A DNA stretch of 64,000 nucleotides from an uncultured Tenacibaculum sp. (GTDB lineage Bacteria > Bacteroidota > Bacteroidia > Flavobacteriales > Flavobacteriaceae). Of this stretch, positions 62,402 through 64,000 are shown piece by piece (position 1 is the first letter of the stretch; each line of letters opens with the position of its first letter). The notes below the pieces were generated by a model, which did not search any database, was not told the DNA's origin, and was given only the letters and a program-made list of their open reading frames with translations. Both the position numbers and the translations under genes were made by a program. The DNA lies in assembly GCA_947498055.1 (NCBI GenBank), contig CANMJA010000018.1, forward strand, positions 20,019 to 84,018. The letters are read 5' to 3'.

Positions 62402-62589
62402 GTAACGGTTAGGCTATGGTTAGTACGGGAATTAAAAGTAGTGAACTTTCGATTAAGCACTTAGCCAAAACTTTTTATTTTGTTTTAATTTTTCATTTTA
62501 AAAGCCAAATCAAAAGATTTGGCGGACTTTATAAAAATACACTAAACTTTGAATTAAACACCAAAACCCTTATTAATTATAGCCATTGT
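62402..62589 (+). repeat. attC-like cassette site 9, interrupted by an intron remnant
   Basis: Left GTAACGGTTAGGCTATGGTTAGTACGG in outline; right CCTTATTAATTATAGCCATTGT. Inner GGCTATGGTTAGTACGG pairs with CCTTATTAATTATAGCC with several G.T wobbles on plus. The loop contains GCCAAATCAAAAGATTTGGC, as in sites 2 and 4. Confidence 0.76.
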
Positions 62590-62867
62590 GTGTGCCTTGT
62601 GAAAAAAAACAAAGAGGTCTCACAAATTAAGGAAGGGCAGAACGTTAATGGTCTTTAATTCGCATAGGAGTATTACTACGATAATGATAATTTTCTAGTA
62701 GTAATATAGCCTTTGTTTAAGCGAGACATCTTAGGAGAAAACTAAGTGTCATTAACGAACCGCCGTATACGAGACCCACATAAGGTTTATCCTGAGCGAC
62801 AGTCGAAGGGTACGGTGGTGTGAGAGGCGCACTCTCTTCAATTATGGAGAGAGCCGTCTACTCGATT
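62590..62867 (+). mobile_element. Group IIC intron remnant with domains III-VI
   Basis: Starts GTGTGCCTTG, then jumps into a domain III-like GGAAGGGCAGAACGTTAATGG, and ends with domain V GAACCGCCGTATACGAGACCC ... GGTACGGTGGTGTGAGAGG and domain VI ending CTACTCGATT. These are the exact landmarks of the group IIC 3' end. There is no reverse-transcriptase frame. A 31-base REP-like insert (TTATCCTGAGCGACAGTCGAAG type) interrupts the domain V loop. Internal deletion removed domains I-II. Confidence 0.8.
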
Positions 62868-62907
62868 GTGCCCAGTTACTTTTCCGGTTGCAGTTTAACT
62901 TTAGTTC

Positions 62908-63288
62908 TTAAAGCACACTTTGCCAAAGGGTTTTATCAATAAGCCAAGAATCATTTTCTTTTACAAGAAATAAATAATCACACCCTTTTCTATTTTCTGC
63001 CCAGTACAAATCTATTTTAACTATTGCTATCTTATTCTGAATATCAAGAATTTTCAATTCAATTTCGGATTCGGGCATTATTTTTTCTTTATTATAAGTC
63101 AAAACCCACTGTTTAATCTCGTCAATTCCAACTGTAGATAAGTCAAGCCATTTCTGGGATTCATAATCATACATAAAACCTGTTTTGGTTGCTCCTTTAG
63201 TAAAGTATTTGTCTATTAAAGATGTATCTAATTCTTTAAAGGCTTTAGGATACATTTTAGACACTTTTGTAATTTCATTTTGATTCAT
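62908..63288 (-). CDS. NTF2-fold protein (putative lumazine-binding family)
   Basis: 126 residues, no signal: KMYPKAFKELDTSLIDKYFT, GIDEIKQWVLTYNKE, IELKILDIQNKIAIVKIDLYWAEN and FLVKENDSWLIDKTLWQSVL (the closing W-I--K strand). This is the small NTF2-like family annotated as lumazine-binding or SnoaL-like. It lies 65 bases downstream of the truncated WYL regulator, which in the intact state may have controlled it. Confidence 0.82.
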   Translation of the reverse strand: MNQNEITKVSKMYPKAFKELDTSLIDKYFTKGATKTGFMYDYESQKWLDLSTVGIDEIKQWVLTYNKEKIMPESEIELKILDIQNKIAIVKIDLYWAENRKGCDYLFLVKENDSWLIDKTLWQSVL

Positions 63289-63353
63289 TTCTTTAAATAT
63301 TTATTTTAATAATGAAACAAAAGTAGAGAGGGGGTATGACAGCCTTATGTCAA

Positions 63354-63926
63354 CTAGGTTTTGAAACTTTTGAAATATTCTTGAAGCTCAAAGTTGTTTT
63401 CTGTTTCAAAACATTCTGATGTTGTAATTAGCTTATTTATTCTATCTAATCTAAATTCTCTTACTTCATCTCGAAGTTGACAATGGGCGATAACAATCCA
63501 AACATTGTTTACAAAACATATGGCAAGAGGTTCGATATTTCTGTATGTTAATTCTTGTTTGTAAATTGAATTATAGGTTATTTTGATTGTTACTTTATTG
63601 GAAATGCTTTTTTGTATTTCCGAAAGCCAGTTGCTCTCAACTATTTCATTTGTATCTAAGCTGAATGTCCTAGAAGATAGTAATTCTACTTTATCCTTCT
63701 GGAAGTTTTTAAGCGTTGCCTTAATTTTTATAAGAAGTGAGTTGAAGTTTTTCAAAAGTGATTTATCACCTTGTTTCTCAATAAGTTTTTCTAAAACCAC
63801 CAAAGTGTTTGCTTCTTCCTCAGTTATTGATATAGGCGGTAGGCGATAACCATCAACAATAAAGTAGCCACCTCCAATTTCCGAACCAATAGGAATTCCT
63901 GCATCTTGCAAAGTCTTAATGTCGGA
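63354..63926 (-). pseudogene. WYL-domain regulator lacking its HTH (5' truncated)
   Basis: The frame begins after a TGA at 63927-63929 with DIKTLQDAGIPIGSEIGGGY, the usual sequence just behind the helix-turn-helix of YafY/DeoR-type regulators ('YRDI-TL--AGIPI'). The WYL region follows: NKVTIKITYNSIYKQELTYRNIEPLAICF, NVWIVIAHCQLRDEVREFRLDRINKL. About 55 N-terminal residues with the DNA-binding motif are missing; the DNA beyond 63927 does not encode them. If made, the product would bind its ligand but not DNA. Confidence 0.75.
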
Positions 63927-63929
63927 TCA

Positions 63930-64000
63930 AGAACAAAAGTTGTGTGTGAATTGAAATAGATTTTCGATTTTTGTAAAAAAAACAGATTACTTGGAATTAT
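63930..64000. other. Window edge without recognisable feature
   Basis: The last 70 bases show no continuation of the WYL regulator frame and no gene, only AT-rich DNA with TTTTGTAAAAAAAACAG. Confidence 0.4.

Noticed and set aside
43300..64000. An integron integrase within the window
   Set aside because: No tyrosine recombinase frame (R...HxxR...Y) was found on either strand; it may lie outside or be lost.
1..64000. CRISPR array, tRNA or rRNA genes
   Set aside because: No evenly spaced short repeats, cloverleaf-like GTTCRANNC elements or rRNA-like conserved stretches were seen.

Overview
The window is AT-rich chromosomal DNA from a member of the Flavobacteriaceae. The evidence is the gene families (DUF5117-type zinc proteases, SusD-era style lipoproteins with short Cys-containing signal peptides, OMP_b-brl barrels, GG-leader 'MKNSIL...LITGG' peptide, DUF4272), the near absence of Shine-Dalgarno sequences, and a Bacteroidota-type promoter (TTTG, 20 nt, TAAATTTG) in front of the trp operon. 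A marine genus such as Tenacibaculum or Polaribacter is plausible, but I cannot fix the genus. No rRNA, tRNA or CRISPR array was found.

Layout. 1-7.5 kb: end of an aquaporin gene, a small double-glycine-leader peptide, a Crp-like regulator, a YceI protein, a YgiQ radical SAM enzyme, an SH3-like lipoprotein and a large beta-helix lipoprotein. 7.5-14 kb: an island carrying a 1504-residue polymorphic toxin with an AHH-type nuclease tip, an Imm11-like (DUF1629) immunity protein and two small unknowns, bracketed by a 72-bp direct repeat that copies the 3' end of the beta-helix gene. 14-23.5 kb: exported proteins (DJ-1/PfpI, zinc protease, S15/CocE hydrolase, GH9 glycosidase) plus asnB. 23.5-33.6 kb: the complete trp operon (E-G-D-C-F-B-A), controlled by a 17-residue leader peptide with three tandem Trp codons and an intrinsic terminator, and interrupted by four non-trp genes and three long inverted repeats. 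33.7-40 kb: an orphan TPR histidine kinase, a DsbA-family protein, a frameshifted gene, a NYN-LOTUS protein and an S41 protease.

40-64 kb is an accessory region in which every gene points left (minus strand). Most are single, unrelated, small genes (methyltransferases, AraC regulators, DUF4272, RDD, NTF2-like, OMP barrel, unknowns). From about 49 kb they are separated by 120-195-bp imperfect palindromes that start at, or overlap, the gene's stop codon and have the architecture of integron attC sites: a CTAAC/GTTAG outer box, an unpaired spacer, a paired inner box and a variable loop. The plus strand (bottom strand relative to the genes) folds better, because the mismatches become G.T wobbles.

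Four fragments of group IIC introns (5' end GTGTGCC; domain V-VI end CTACTCGATT) sit at the right end of four of these sites, on the plus strand, opposite to the genes. This is the placement known for group IIC-attC introns. Together these signs point to a decayed chromosomal gene-cassette array. No integrase is in the window. Decay is visible as split IS3 and IS110 remnants, a methyltransferase/VOC chimera, a homopolymer frameshift and several 5'-truncated genes.
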